Positions 9,599 to 18,400 of a DNA stretch of 60,822 nt are shown here, piece by piece. The notes below the pieces were generated by a model. It saw nothing but the letters and a program-made list of their open reading frames with translations. It had not been told where the DNA came from and ran no database searches. The stretch is from an uncultured Eubacteriales bacterium (lineage in GTDB: Bacteria > Bacillota > Clostridia > Saccharofermentanales > Fastidiosipilaceae), in assembly GCA_902373515.1 (NCBI GenBank), contig CABKML010000008.1, forward strand, positions 1-60,822. Reading direction: 5' to 3'. How positions within the stretch are numbered: position 1 is the first letter of the stretch; each line of letters opens with the position of its first letter. Made by a program: the position numbers and the translations under genes.

Positions 9599-9612
9599 GT
9601 GATTTAAATCAC
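9599..9612. promoter_or_regulatory. Perfect palindrome GTGATTTAAATCAC in the fuc/deoR divergent region
   Basis: A 14-bp perfect palindrome, in context TGTGA-N6-TCACC, lies about 40-55 bp downstream of the predicted fucose-operon start site. The shape resembles a Crp/Fnr-class site. It could equally be the operator of the divergent DeoR-type regulator. Confidence 0.55.
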
Positions 9613-9658
9613 CTTTGTTTGACCGATTGCACAAGCTTATATGCTTTTTCATGTCAAA

Positions 9659-9687
9659 AATATAGCATATTGCACGACTTTTGAGAA
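9659..9687 (-). promoter_or_regulatory. Predicted promoter of the fucose operon
   Basis: Minus-strand extended -10 TGCTATATT (hexamer at 9659-9664), 17-bp spacer and a weak -35 TTCTCA at 9682-9687. The 16-bp block 9660-9675, ATATAGCATATTGCAC on the plus strand, is repeated exactly at 21169-21184 in front of the fucosylated-glycan operon with the same orientation. Confidence 0.6.
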
Positions 9688-9775
9688 CCGTTGGTGCAAA
9701 TACTGGTTCTATTTCACTTTAAGTGTCATAATAATTCACATATGTTCACTTTGTTTCAAAAAGGAGTTGTAACAA

Positions 9776-10534
9776 ATGTTGACTATCAGACAAAAGAAAA
9801 TCATTCGTTTATTGGAAGATTTAGGTGGTTCTGCCACCATTGACAATCTTATGACCAAACTTTATATTTCCAAATCTACCTTGCGCCGGGATTTAATTTC
9901 CTTGGAAAAAACAAGTGTTGTGCAACGTTTTCACGGCGGCGTGGGCTTGGTGGAAAGCGGAGCTACAGAGTCGCCTATAAGTAAACGACGTATGCAAAAT
10001 CTGATTAAAAAGTCTTTTATCGCTCATTTAGCCGGTAAGCTTTTACACGATAATATGGTGATTTTCCTGGATTCTTCCTCCACGGTCAATGAATTATGTC
10101 CGTTAATCAGGCACTTTCAAAATATCACAGTCATTACCAACGGGATCAACATCGCCGAACAGCTGAATTTCTATCAAAACATTACTTGTTACATTTGTCC
10201 CGGCACCGTCAAACATAAAAGTCTTTCAATTATCGGCCAATACGCTATCGACTTTATCGGCAATTTCACCGCCGATGCCGTATTTTTGTCATCCAAAGCT
10301 ATTTTGCCAAGTGGCATTTTTGAAGGTGATGATGCTCAAGCTTTAATTAAACGAGCAATGATGCGACAAGCAAAAAAAATTTATCTTTTATGTGACGACA
10401 CAAAAGAAAGTACCAGCGGCTTTTTCAAATTGGAGGATTACAGAAAAATTGATTTGTTGCTGACAAGTCAGCCGTTGTCACCAACTCTAAGTCAAATTAT
10501 TAGTGAAGAGGGTTGCAAAATCGTTTACGAATAA
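9776..10534 (+). CDS. DeoR-family transcriptional regulator, probable fucose-operon regulator
   Basis: DNA-binding regulator of 252 residues. The N-terminal helix-turn-helix (about residues 1-60) has the DeoR pattern IDNLMTKLYISKSTLRRDLISLE followed by RFHGGV (core words STLRRDLISLE and RFHGGV). The C-terminal part is the sugar-phosphate-sensing DeoRC domain, with DNMVIFLDSSSTVNELC and VITNGINIAEQL. AAGGAG lies just upstream. It is divergent from the fucose operon across about 280 bp that contain a palindrome and the predicted operon promoter. By family precedent it represses until a phosphorylated fucose intermediate binds (inference). A bidirectional terminator follows. Confidence 0.88.
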   Translation: MLTIRQKKIIRLLEDLGGSATIDNLMTKLYISKSTLRRDLISLEKTSVVQRFHGGVGLVESGATESPISKRRMQNLIKKSFIAHLAGKLLHDNMVIFLDSSSTVNELCPLIRHFQNITVITNGINIAEQLNFYQNITCYICPGTVKHKSLSIIGQYAIDFIGNFTADAVFLSSKAILPSGIFEGDDAQALIKRAMMRQAKKIYLLCDDTKESTSGFFKLEDYRKIDLLLTSQPLSPTLSQIISEEGCKIVYE

Positions 10535-10549
10535 AAGTGCGACATAAAT

Positions 10550-10590
10550 AAAAATCGATATAAACAGGAATTTCGCTTACATCGATTTTT
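10550..10590. terminator. Bidirectional terminator between the DeoR regulator and the PTS gene
   Basis: AAAAATCGAT at 10550-10559 pairs with ATCGATTTTT at 10581-10590. The T-runs form part of the stem, and the element lies between two convergent genes. Confidence 0.7.
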
Positions 10591-10617
10591 AATGAAAGAT
10601 TATTGCCAACTGACAAC

Positions 10618-12051
10618 TTATTGCTTATCTACATCTGTAACACTTTTTCCAAATATAAGCATCAGTATTATTGCACTAACAAAGCTGACTATACACGCTA
10701 TAATCGTTGCTATTACAGTGCGGTCAAAGCCTGTTTGCGGATTAATTACCTGGAGCCAGCCAAAAACCCCGTTAGTCCCGTAAAAATATTGTTTAACTCC
10801 GGCAAATCCGATTATGGCACCACCGATACCGGAAGCAATCGAAGCTAATATAAAAGGCTTTTTCAATTGCAATGTAACACCGTAAATACACGGTTCCGTT
10901 ATACCGAACATAGCCGAAATAATTGCTGCTGCACAAATACTTTTCATCTTTTTTGCTCGAGTTTTAAGCATAATCACCAAGACGACACCTGCTTGACCAA
11001 AAGCTGATGCTAAACCTGCAATGGTGATGGGATCATATTTAAGCGTTGCTAAATTATTTACGGAAATAGCAACAAACCCCCAATGAATACCGAATATAAC
11101 ACAAGCTTGAATTAATAATCCATAAAGAAATCCGGACAATGTAGCATTAAAATTGAATAACGTTAAGAAAATCAAGCCAAGTAAATTACTTAGTAAAGTT
11201 GCGATCGGTCCAATTATAGCAAAGCCTAAAATTACGCTAACTGTTAAAGTGATTGCCGGGACGGCGAAACTCTTAAATAAATCAGAAATTCTTTTATTTA
11301 ACATCTTTTCTATATTCGCAGCAAAGAAACAAGTTATTATTACCGGAACAACTGAAGAAGCATAATTCATCAACAAAATAGGAATCCCAAGGAATTCCAA
11401 ATATACCTTAGTAGCAAAGGGCGTACCGCTGAATATTGTATAAAGCTCTTTACCGGACATAATTACTGCAATACTTGGATATACCAATGCCGCTCCAATT
11501 GCCATTCCAAGGAAAGTTGTCCCTCCGAATTTTTTCATCGAAGTATATCCAATAAAAATCGGTATAAAATAAAAGAAACAATCTGAAACTATATTTAACA
11601 GCTGATGCGTTCCCGAACCTGCTGCTAAAATATTAGTAGCAAGCAATAGTGCCACAAGGCCTTTTATCACGCCTGTAGCTGTAAGCAAACCCAATATAGG
11701 TGTAAAAACAGCACTTATTAAGTCTATAAAAGCGCTCGTGATTTTTTCTTTTTTTCTATTCTCTTTATAAACAGTGTAATCTTCCAAATTATAATTCTTA
11801 GGCAAATTCCCTAAAATACATTGCAGCTCTTCATATACTTCGGCAACTTTTGGGCCTAAAACGATTTGACATTGTCCGGCTGCTTGGATTACAGCCAACA
11901 CTTCCGGCAAACTTTTTAACATTTTTTCATCAACAAGTGTTTCATTATATAATTTTAATCGTAACCTTGTTGCGCAGTGATATGCCTCTTTAATATTCTC
12001 CTTTCCACCTATTGCGGGCAACAGTTTCTCCAACATATTTTGGTATTTCAT
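10618..12051 (-). CDS. PTS transporter EIIBC component (glucose/sucrose/beta-glucoside class)
   Basis: Sugar permease-phosphotransferase of 477 residues. The EIIB domain spans about residues 1-85, with phospho-acceptor cysteine in YHCATRLRLKL (Cys27 region). A multi-pass EIIC domain fills about 110-470, including FTPILGLLTATGVIKGLVALL-type segments (FTPILGLLTATGVI) and ITEPCIYGVTLQLKKP. No EIIA domain is fused and none is encoded nearby, so it must borrow one. GGAGGT precedes the start. It is the last gene of the fucosylated-glycan operon, 22 bp after GH95. Substrate is unknown; a fucosyl- or aminosugar-containing disaccharide is possible (inference). Confidence 0.85.
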   Translation of the reverse strand: MKYQNMLEKLLPAIGGKENIKEAYHCATRLRLKLYNETLVDEKMLKSLPEVLAVIQAAGQCQIVLGPKVAEVYEELQCILGNLPKNYNLEDYTVYKENRKKEKITSAFIDLISAVFTPILGLLTATGVIKGLVALLLATNILAAGSGTHQLLNIVSDCFFYFIPIFIGYTSMKKFGGTTFLGMAIGAALVYPSIAVIMSGKELYTIFSGTPFATKVYLEFLGIPILLMNYASSVVPVIITCFFAANIEKMLNKRISDLFKSFAVPAITLTVSVILGFAIIGPIATLLSNLLGLIFLTLFNFNATLSGFLYGLLIQACVIFGIHWGFVAISVNNLATLKYDPITIAGLASAFGQAGVVLVIMLKTRAKKMKSICAAAIISAMFGITEPCIYGVTLQLKKPFILASIASGIGGAIIGFAGVKQYFYGTNGVFGWLQVINPQTGFDRTVIATIIACIVSFVSAIILMLIFGKSVTDVDKQ

Positions 12052-12073
12052 ATTAACCTCCTACTAAATTAAT

Positions 12074-14329
12074 TTATAAATTAATCTGTTCACCTTTAAT
12101 CAGCTGTATCGTCTGCTTTACTTCGTTAATATATAAATCGAAGGAGCATTCACGTTTAGCAATTATATTAATGTTTTCAGCTTGTCCTTTTTCCCATTTG
12201 AATGAAATTTCTGCACCTTGCCGCAAAACATATCCGGATAAGGTTCCACTCACGTTCTTCGGTAAAGCAGGCAACAAATATACAGAATCGTTATAATCCT
12301 GAATAATCATTTCCAAAAGTCCATTCGCACCGCCGAAGTTTCCGTCAATCTGAAACGGAGGATGATTATCCAACAAATTATCCAATGTTGCACCGCACAG
12401 TAGTTCCAGTAAATTCTTCCAGGCATTTTCAGCATCTTTCAAATGGGCATAAAAATTAATAATCCAAGCTTTACTCCAGCCTGTATGCCCGCTACCGTTC
12501 TTCAATCGGCGTTGAATTGTGCGATAACATGCTTTTATTAAATTTTCGTCCCGATCAAAGCGAATGGTTTGAGCCGGATATAAGGCAAATAATTGTGACA
12601 TATGTCTATGCCCCGGTTCATACTCATCATAATCTTTCATCCATTCCTGAATTTGGCCATGTTTGCCTATTTTAATTTCAGGCAATAAAGCTAAATATCT
12701 TTCAACCGTTTTAATTAAAGATGATTCATATCCACCATCTCTGCTTGCTTCCAAATATTCCTGAAAAAGTTCAGCAATTATTTCTCTATCCATAGTTGCA
12801 CCGAGGCAAAGAGAAGCTACCCGTCCTTCACATATATATTTATTTTCCGGTGATAATGACGGCCCGGTAATATAATTTCCATTTTCATCCTTAAACATAT
12901 AGTGTATAAAAAAGGAAATTGTGCTTTCCAAAATATCATAGTAGGACTTAAGAAAATCTTTATCTTTCGTATAAAAATAATGTTCTAAGATATGCAGAGC
13001 CAACCAAGCTCCTCCCATAGGCCATAAGGTCGAAGAAATACAGTTATCCTGTGGCGCACAATCACCCCAAATATCTGTGTTATGGTGACAGCAAAATCCA
13101 TCCAGGCCATACATTTGTTCGGCTACTTCACATCCATGTGGATACATTTTTCGGATATGTTCCAATAAAGGTAAATGCAATGAGCTTAAATTACTTTTCT
13201 CCACCAACCAATAATTCATTTCCGTATTAATGTTTATAGTGTATTTAGAACCCCATGACGGAGCAAAATCTTTATTCCATATACCCTGAAGATTGGCAGG
13301 TAAACTATTTTCTCGACTACAGCTGATTAATAAATAGCGAGCATAGTTATAATAAATATTCAACAAGCCTTTATCAACTAAACCGTTACGCATATTTTTC
13401 AAGCGCTCAGGTGTCGACAAGTTGTCATAATCGTTGTCATCAAGCAGTTCTAAAGAACATCGGTTATATAAATTTTTATAATCTCTAATATGACTTGCTT
13501 TAATTGACGCATAATTTTGCAGGCTCAGATTAGTTAAAACATTTTTACACCATTCCAAAGGATTTTTACTGCGATAGCTGGTTCTTGCAGTTATATATAG
13601 GACAACAGTTTCAGCAGAATCAACAATAATATGGCTACCTTGATGATATTGCCTACCTCCTTCACTATCTACTTTAATAAGCAGTTCAAATTGCAATCCT
13701 TTATCACCACTTTGTCTACCATGCAAACGAATCTTATTATTTTCGATAATTTCCGTCCCGTCACAATAGGAAGCACCCAATCCGGAAATATTTTCTTTTC
13801 TGGTAGCTGATATTTCAACATTTATGGTATTTTTTTCTGCTGACAGTCTGTAAACCAATACACTATTAGGATATGAAGCATAAAATTCACGTTTATAATT
13901 TATTTTATCCAAATTGTAAGAAACGCAACCGATACTTTCATTCAGATCAAGTTTTCTAATATAATCCGTTAATTCTGCTTCTCTTGTCGAAAGTTCTTCC
14001 CCTTCCTGATCGAAAAATTTTAACCATATATCACCCAAGGTCTGATAATGACTCATATGAGGGGAAGTTGCATACATTGTTCGAGCTGCTAATTTTTCTG
14101 CTTTGCCGATTTCTCCTTGTTGCAATAATTCTCGAACTTTAAGATAATTACCCGCAGCATCAGGATTTACTCTGTTTTTATAACTTCCACTCCACAGACT
14201 ATCTTCATTCAGCTGAATTCTCTCTTCTCTTACTCCACCAAAGACCATCGCACCCAATGTACCGTTACCTATCGGCAGAGCTTCATTCCAGTTACTTGCT
14301 TCTTGTTGAAATTTTATTGCGTTTTCCAT
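12074..14329 (-). CDS. GH95 alpha-L-fucosidase, intracellular
   Basis: Glycoside hydrolase family 95 enzyme of 751 residues, expected to remove terminal alpha-1,2-linked fucose by an inverting mechanism (family knowledge). The N-terminus EALPIGNGTLGAMVFGG near residue 16 is diagnostic. Candidate catalytic groups, by analogy with the bifidobacterial AfcA enzyme, are the Asn pair in NINTEMNYW (about 366-374), Glu495 in GPSLSPEN and the Asp in FQIDGNFGG. There is no signal peptide, so its substrate must be imported first. AAAGGAA precedes the start. It lies between the RpiR regulator and the PTS gene. Confidence 0.93.
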   Translation of the reverse strand: MENAIKFQQEASNWNEALPIGNGTLGAMVFGGVREERIQLNEDSLWSGSYKNRVNPDAAGNYLKVRELLQQGEIGKAEKLAARTMYATSPHMSHYQTLGDIWLKFFDQEGEELSTREAELTDYIRKLDLNESIGCVSYNLDKINYKREFYASYPNSVLVYRLSAEKNTINVEISATRKENISGLGASYCDGTEIIENNKIRLHGRQSGDKGLQFELLIKVDSEGGRQYHQGSHIIVDSAETVVLYITARTSYRSKNPLEWCKNVLTNLSLQNYASIKASHIRDYKNLYNRCSLELLDDNDYDNLSTPERLKNMRNGLVDKGLLNIYYNYARYLLISCSRENSLPANLQGIWNKDFAPSWGSKYTININTEMNYWLVEKSNLSSLHLPLLEHIRKMYPHGCEVAEQMYGLDGFCCHHNTDIWGDCAPQDNCISSTLWPMGGAWLALHILEHYFYTKDKDFLKSYYDILESTISFFIHYMFKDENGNYITGPSLSPENKYICEGRVASLCLGATMDREIIAELFQEYLEASRDGGYESSLIKTVERYLALLPEIKIGKHGQIQEWMKDYDEYEPGHRHMSQLFALYPAQTIRFDRDENLIKACYRTIQRRLKNGSGHTGWSKAWIINFYAHLKDAENAWKNLLELLCGATLDNLLDNHPPFQIDGNFGGANGLLEMIIQDYNDSVYLLPALPKNVSGTLSGYVLRQGAEISFKWEKGQAENINIIAKRECSFDLYINEVKQTIQLIKGEQINL

Positions 14330-14412
14330 TGCCTATATTCCTTTGTTGTATATGCTTAGATTATATAGGGCAATTTGAATTTCCTTTAAAAGTTCGCAAT
14401 TTGGAAACTGTA

Positions 14413-15228
14413 CTAATTTTCTATTTCTGCATAATATTTCATTTTGTATAAATATGCTATTTCTTCTATCAAAAGCTGATAAAGGAAAGGATGATTTTGC
14501 ACACTTTCAGTATAATTCCAAGTAATACAGGTATCTACTCTCGGATCATTAAGCATAGATTGATTTGACGTAAATAAAGCAACATGTGCACCTGTCTGTT
14601 CAAAGCTTTTTTTCTGCAATTCTTGCTCCAATTGGTGATTCACCTTTATATATCTCCCGGAATTAGAGAATATTATCAGTAGTGTATCTGAACTTGCTTT
14701 TTTAATATATTCATCTTGTTTTTGGTCATTCAAGGTAGTATAAACGAACTTCTTATAAAAAGACATTTTGTATTGAAAATTCAACGCTGCTGTCTGAGAA
14801 TACACTTCGCCGAACGCCGCTACTTCTTCACTGTCATGAATCAAAGTAATCAACTTTTCTATTTGTTTATAATCAAGATTATGCAACAGATTTCTCATGT
14901 CCTCATATAAAATTTTTATATATTCATCCATTCCTTGGCGACAGACAAAATCCGTAATATTCATAGTATATCTGCCGTTAACGTATACTTCCTTGTATCT
15001 CTGTTTATATGCTTCTCCCCGAAAATCCTGATAATCTTCAAATCCTAAAAATCTTACAAATTTAGAAAGTGTTGACTTGGATACAGTGCATAATATCGCT
15101 AGTTCATTTATCGACAGTTCATATAGCTTATTAATGTTTTTCAACATTATTCGAGCAATGTGATGCTCAATCGAATCCGGCGGCATTTCAATAGTTGTTG
15201 TCGATAATTTTACATATAATGTTGACAT
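14413..15228 (-). CDS. RpiR/MurR-family transcriptional regulator
   Basis: Regulator of 271 residues. The N-terminal helix-turn-helix (about 1-80) contains ELAILCTVSKSTLSKFVRFLGF (core SKSTLSKFVRFLGF) and FRGEAYKQR. A SIS phosphosugar-binding domain follows, about 105-240, recognisable in VAAFGEVYSQTAALNFQYKM (VAAFGEVYSQTA) and DTLLIIFSNSGRYIK. Family members sense sugar phosphates. It is encoded inside the glycan operon, 39 bp after the ROK kinase, so it probably controls this operon in response to a phosphosugar made by the kinase or PTS (inference). The ribosome binding site is weak, so the start is less certain. Confidence 0.87.
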   Translation of the reverse strand: MSTLYVKLSTTTIEMPPDSIEHHIARIMLKNINKLYELSINELAILCTVSKSTLSKFVRFLGFEDYQDFRGEAYKQRYKEVYVNGRYTMNITDFVCRQGMDEYIKILYEDMRNLLHNLDYKQIEKLITLIHDSEEVAAFGEVYSQTAALNFQYKMSFYKKFVYTTLNDQKQDEYIKKASSDTLLIIFSNSGRYIKVNHQLEQELQKKSFEQTGAHVALFTSNQSMLNDPRVDTCITWNYTESVQNHPFLYQLLIEEIAYLYKMKYYAEIEN

Positions 15229-15267
15229 AAGTAATTCCGATATTTCTTTCTAATCATGTCATAAACC

Positions 15268-16131
15268 TTATTCAAACTTCTCAGTAAAATAATAAGCCGC
15301 CCCTAACAAATTAGCATCGTTGCCGTAACTTGCCGTCCTGATTACCGGTGTAAGCGGCGCTCTTTGTCCATAAGCCATAATCTCCTGCAGCGCTGAATTA
15401 ATTTTTGCCGTCAAATCAAGCCGGGCCGTAATTCCGCCGCCCAAAACGATAACTTGCGGATCAAGAATATACTGCAAATTGTAAATTCCCAAAGCTAAAT
15501 AATGATACATCTGCGCTAAGGCCGCCTCCGCCTCCGCATCATGAGCGTCAGCCAAAGCAAAAACCTCCTCGCCGCTGAGTTTGCGACCTTTTTGCCGGGA
15601 AACCCGTTCCGCCGTATGGACCGGCGAACCTAAAATAGCCAATTCATTGTGGCCGTCAACCAACATCATACCGAATTCTCCGGCAAAATTATGCGTGCCG
15701 GCAATAATTTTACGATCGTAGACTATAGTACCGCCGATACCAGTACCGATAACCAACATCAGGAAATTTTTAACTTGCAACATATCAGGCCGGTTCATCT
15801 CGGCCAAGCAGGCACAATTGGCATCATTAGCAAAGCTGAGCGGTAAATGCAGCAATTGCGTCAACTCAGCCACAAAATTCACTTGATGAATGTAGCGTAA
15901 CGAGCTGGCACCCTCCACTCTGCCGCTTGCCTGATTGGGAATTCCGGGAACACTGAAAGCCAAGCCGCTAATCTGATACTTGGAGCTGTATTTGTTCACC
16001 AGGTCCTGCAAACAGACACAAAGCAAATCCCACGTCGGCGGTGTATGACAAATAGCCTTTTCCATTAATTTTCCCGCTTGAAAAACGGCACTCTTTATTC
16101 CGGTGCCTCCAATATCAATTGCCAGTATCAT
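15268..16131 (-). CDS. ROK-family sugar kinase
   Basis: Probable cytosolic sugar kinase of 287 residues with ATP-binding motif AIDIGGTGIKSAVF at the N-terminus and VIGTGIGGTIVYD and VIVLGGGI later. The family's zinc motif CxCGxxGC is not visible in the expected stretch after GEFG, which is a departure from classical ROK glucokinases. GGAAGGTG precedes the start. It sits between GH29 and the RpiR gene. It would phosphorylate a neutral sugar left after defucosylation, such as glucose, galactose or an N-acetylhexosamine (inference). Confidence 0.85.
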   Translation of the reverse strand: MILAIDIGGTGIKSAVFQAGKLMEKAICHTPPTWDLLCVCLQDLVNKYSSKYQISGLAFSVPGIPNQASGRVEGASSLRYIHQVNFVAELTQLLHLPLSFANDANCACLAEMNRPDMLQVKNFLMLVIGTGIGGTIVYDRKIIAGTHNFAGEFGMMLVDGHNELAILGSPVHTAERVSRQKGRKLSGEEVFALADAHDAEAEAALAQMYHYLALGIYNLQYILDPQVIVLGGGITARLDLTAKINSALQEIMAYGQRAPLTPVIRTASYGNDANLLGAAYYFTEKFE

Positions 16132-16155
16132 TTTTCACCTTCCAAACTTACGCTT

Positions 16156-17409
16156 TTACAGCGGATTTTGCCGATAATCAGCCTCTGCCAACGTCAGCTT
16201 CAAAGTTAACGCCGGGATATTAGGCAAATTTTTCGGTAAAGTAACGATATAACACGGGTCTCCTTCCAAAGTTGACGTCTCCCGAAACATCCGTTCTTCA
16301 TTATACGACTCAGGCAAATTCAACCATTTTGCTTGAACGACATGATTGCAAATATTCGGAATGTCAAAAGTGCGCCCCTGCAATTTTTCCGGGTTGAAGA
16401 AAGTAATATACAGTTGATGGTCTCTTGCCGTGAAGCAGTATTCGTTTATCTCATAGACATACAAAGGCAAAGTGTAGGCGGAATAAACGCTCTCGCCCGC
16501 TTTTTCCAGATATTCTCCGACTTTATTAAGTTCTGTCAAGCAGGCTGCCGGGATTCTGCCTTGTCCGTCAGGTCCGATATTCAGCAAATAATTGCCGCCG
16601 CGCGCTGCAATTTTCAGTAATTTATGGATGGTGGTCGCCGCAGTTTGCCAGTTTTCGTCGCCTTTTCTGAAGCCCCAGCTGTCATTCATCGTCCCGGCAA
16701 CTTCCCACATTTTTTCTATCGGTGCAGCCGGTATTCTATTATCCTGCGTGCTGATATAATCGCCTAGACCGTGTCCAATTCTGCCGCTTATCAAGCATTC
16801 CGGTTGTAATTTATGGACAAGTTCACTTAATTCCCGGCAGTGTTGTTGACTCATGTCAATAGGTGTATCAAACCAAATCATGCCGATTTTACCGTAGTTA
16901 GTCAGCAATTCTTCTACCTGCGGCAGACATTTGCCGTAAAAATAGCGCTCAAAATTCTTATGGCTGTTGTCATGATAAGCTCGATAAGCGTCCGGATCAT
17001 CCCAGTCCTGCGCTTGGGAATAATACACGCAGAATGTTAAGCCATATTTTTCACACGCCTCCTGCATTTCCCGCACGAAATCTCTTTTACAAGGGCTGGC
17101 CTGCACGGAGTTATAAGAGCTGACTTTAGAGTCGAATAAGGCAAAGCCCTCATGGTGTTTGGCTGTCAGGCAGATGTAACGCATGCCCCAACTTTTAGCA
17201 AGACGGCAAATATTTTCCGCCTGAAATTCCTGCGGGTTGAATTCTCCGGCTAAGCTGCGATATTCTTCTAAAGGGATGTCGGCATTGTTCAATATCCACT
17301 CCGCCAAGCCTCTGATTTTTTGGCCTTTATATTCTCCGCCTAAAAGCGAATATAGACCGAAATGAATGAATAAGCCGAATTTTCCTGTTGTAAACCAATT
17401 TTTCTGCAT
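16156..17409 (-). CDS. GH29 alpha-L-fucosidase, intracellular
   Basis: Retaining alpha-L-fucosidase of 417 residues. Family motifs are FGLFIHFGLYSLLGGE at the N-terminus, the very conserved LTAKHHEGFALFDSK at about 81-95, and GKIGMIWFDTP, where Asp181 is the expected nucleophile. A C-terminal beta-domain follows. No signal peptide is present, so it acts on imported oligosaccharides. AGGAGAG precedes the start. GH29 and GH95 in one operon would cover several fucose linkages, with GH95 mainly alpha-1,2 and GH29 often alpha-1,3/1,4 (family knowledge). Confidence 0.94.
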   Translation of the reverse strand: MQKNWFTTGKFGLFIHFGLYSLLGGEYKGQKIRGLAEWILNNADIPLEEYRSLAGEFNPQEFQAENICRLAKSWGMRYICLTAKHHEGFALFDSKVSSYNSVQASPCKRDFVREMQEACEKYGLTFCVYYSQAQDWDDPDAYRAYHDNSHKNFERYFYGKCLPQVEELLTNYGKIGMIWFDTPIDMSQQHCRELSELVHKLQPECLISGRIGHGLGDYISTQDNRIPAAPIEKMWEVAGTMNDSWGFRKGDENWQTAATTIHKLLKIAARGGNYLLNIGPDGQGRIPAACLTELNKVGEYLEKAGESVYSAYTLPLYVYEINEYCFTARDHQLYITFFNPEKLQGRTFDIPNICNHVVQAKWLNLPESYNEERMFRETSTLEGDPCYIVTLPKNLPNIPALTLKLTLAEADYRQNPL

Positions 17410-17481
17410 AATCTCTCCTGTAGTTGTAATTGTTTCAGTTCTTGTTTATTTCCGTCGTCTTACTTAAAAGCAAGATTAATA

Positions 17482-18390
17482 TTATCCCTTAACCGAGCCG
17501 ATCATCATTCCTTTGACAAAGTGCTTTTGTACTAATGGATAAATCAGCAGCACCGGCAAAGAAGCGACTACAATTGTCGAAAATTTCAACAAATCGGTAA
17601 TTCCCTGCTTAGCAATTAATTGTTCAACATTGGTAATCATCGTCGGATCTACCGTATTCAAAACTAAAAGTTGACGTAACTTAATCTGCAGCGGTTCCAA
17701 ATTAGGATTATTAATAAACAACATCGCATTAAAATACGAGTTCCACTGCGCCACGCCATAATACAAAGACAAAACGGCGATAATCGGTTTGGAAAGCGGT
17801 AAAACGACACGCCAAAAATAACCGAATGGCGTACAGCCGTCAATAGCCGCAACTTCATACAAATCATTCGGAATCTGATTTTGAATATAGGTACGGGCAA
17901 TCATCAAATTCCAAACAGAAATAGCATTTGGAATAATCATGGCCCAAATAGTATTGTCCATATGTAAAGCATTAACCAGTAAATAGAGGGGAACAATTCC
18001 GCCGCTGACAATCATAGTTATCATAAACAAAACGGATAAAAATCTGCTTGCTTTAAATTCTTTGCGAGATAACGCATAGGCCGCCAACATCGTCATACTG
18101 ATATTAACCGTCGTACCCAACACTAAATAAATCAAAGAATTCCTGAAACCAATTAAAATCGGTTTGTAAGTCAAAACCGCCTCATAGCCTCTTAAAGTCG
18201 GTTTAACCGGCCAAAGAAAGACCTTACCGCTGATGACAGCTTGCGGATCGCTGAATGAAGCAGCTACAACATAAATCAGCGGCAAAAGAATAATGACAGT
18301 AAGCAAGGTCAATACGCCGTAAATAAAGTAAAGGAACAGACGGTCCCGGAAATTATCTGTAATTTGCGTTTTTTTGTGCTTAAACAGCAT
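17482..18390 (-). CDS. Carbohydrate ABC transporter permease, LplC/YtcP type
   Basis: Inner-membrane permease of 302 residues with several hydrophobic segments. The cytoplasmic EAA loop reads YEVAAIDGCTPFGYFWRVVLP, which docks the ATPase (key part AAIDGCTPF). The C-terminus HFVKGMMIGSVKG is typical of LplC. AAGGAGGT precedes the start. It forms a pair with the LplB-type permease just upstream in the operon. No ATPase gene is in the operon, which is normal for systems served by a shared MsmX-type ATPase. Confidence 0.92.
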   Translation of the reverse strand: MLFKHKKTQITDNFRDRLFLYFIYGVLTLLTVIILLPLIYVVAASFSDPQAVISGKVFLWPVKPTLRGYEAVLTYKPILIGFRNSLIYLVLGTTVNISMTMLAAYALSRKEFKASRFLSVLFMITMIVSGGIVPLYLLVNALHMDNTIWAMIIPNAISVWNLMIARTYIQNQIPNDLYEVAAIDGCTPFGYFWRVVLPLSKPIIAVLSLYYGVAQWNSYFNAMLFINNPNLEPLQIKLRQLLVLNTVDPTMITNVEQLIAKQGITDLLKFSTIVVASLPVLLIYPLVQKHFVKGMMIGSVKG

Positions 18391-18400
18391 ATTTACCTCC

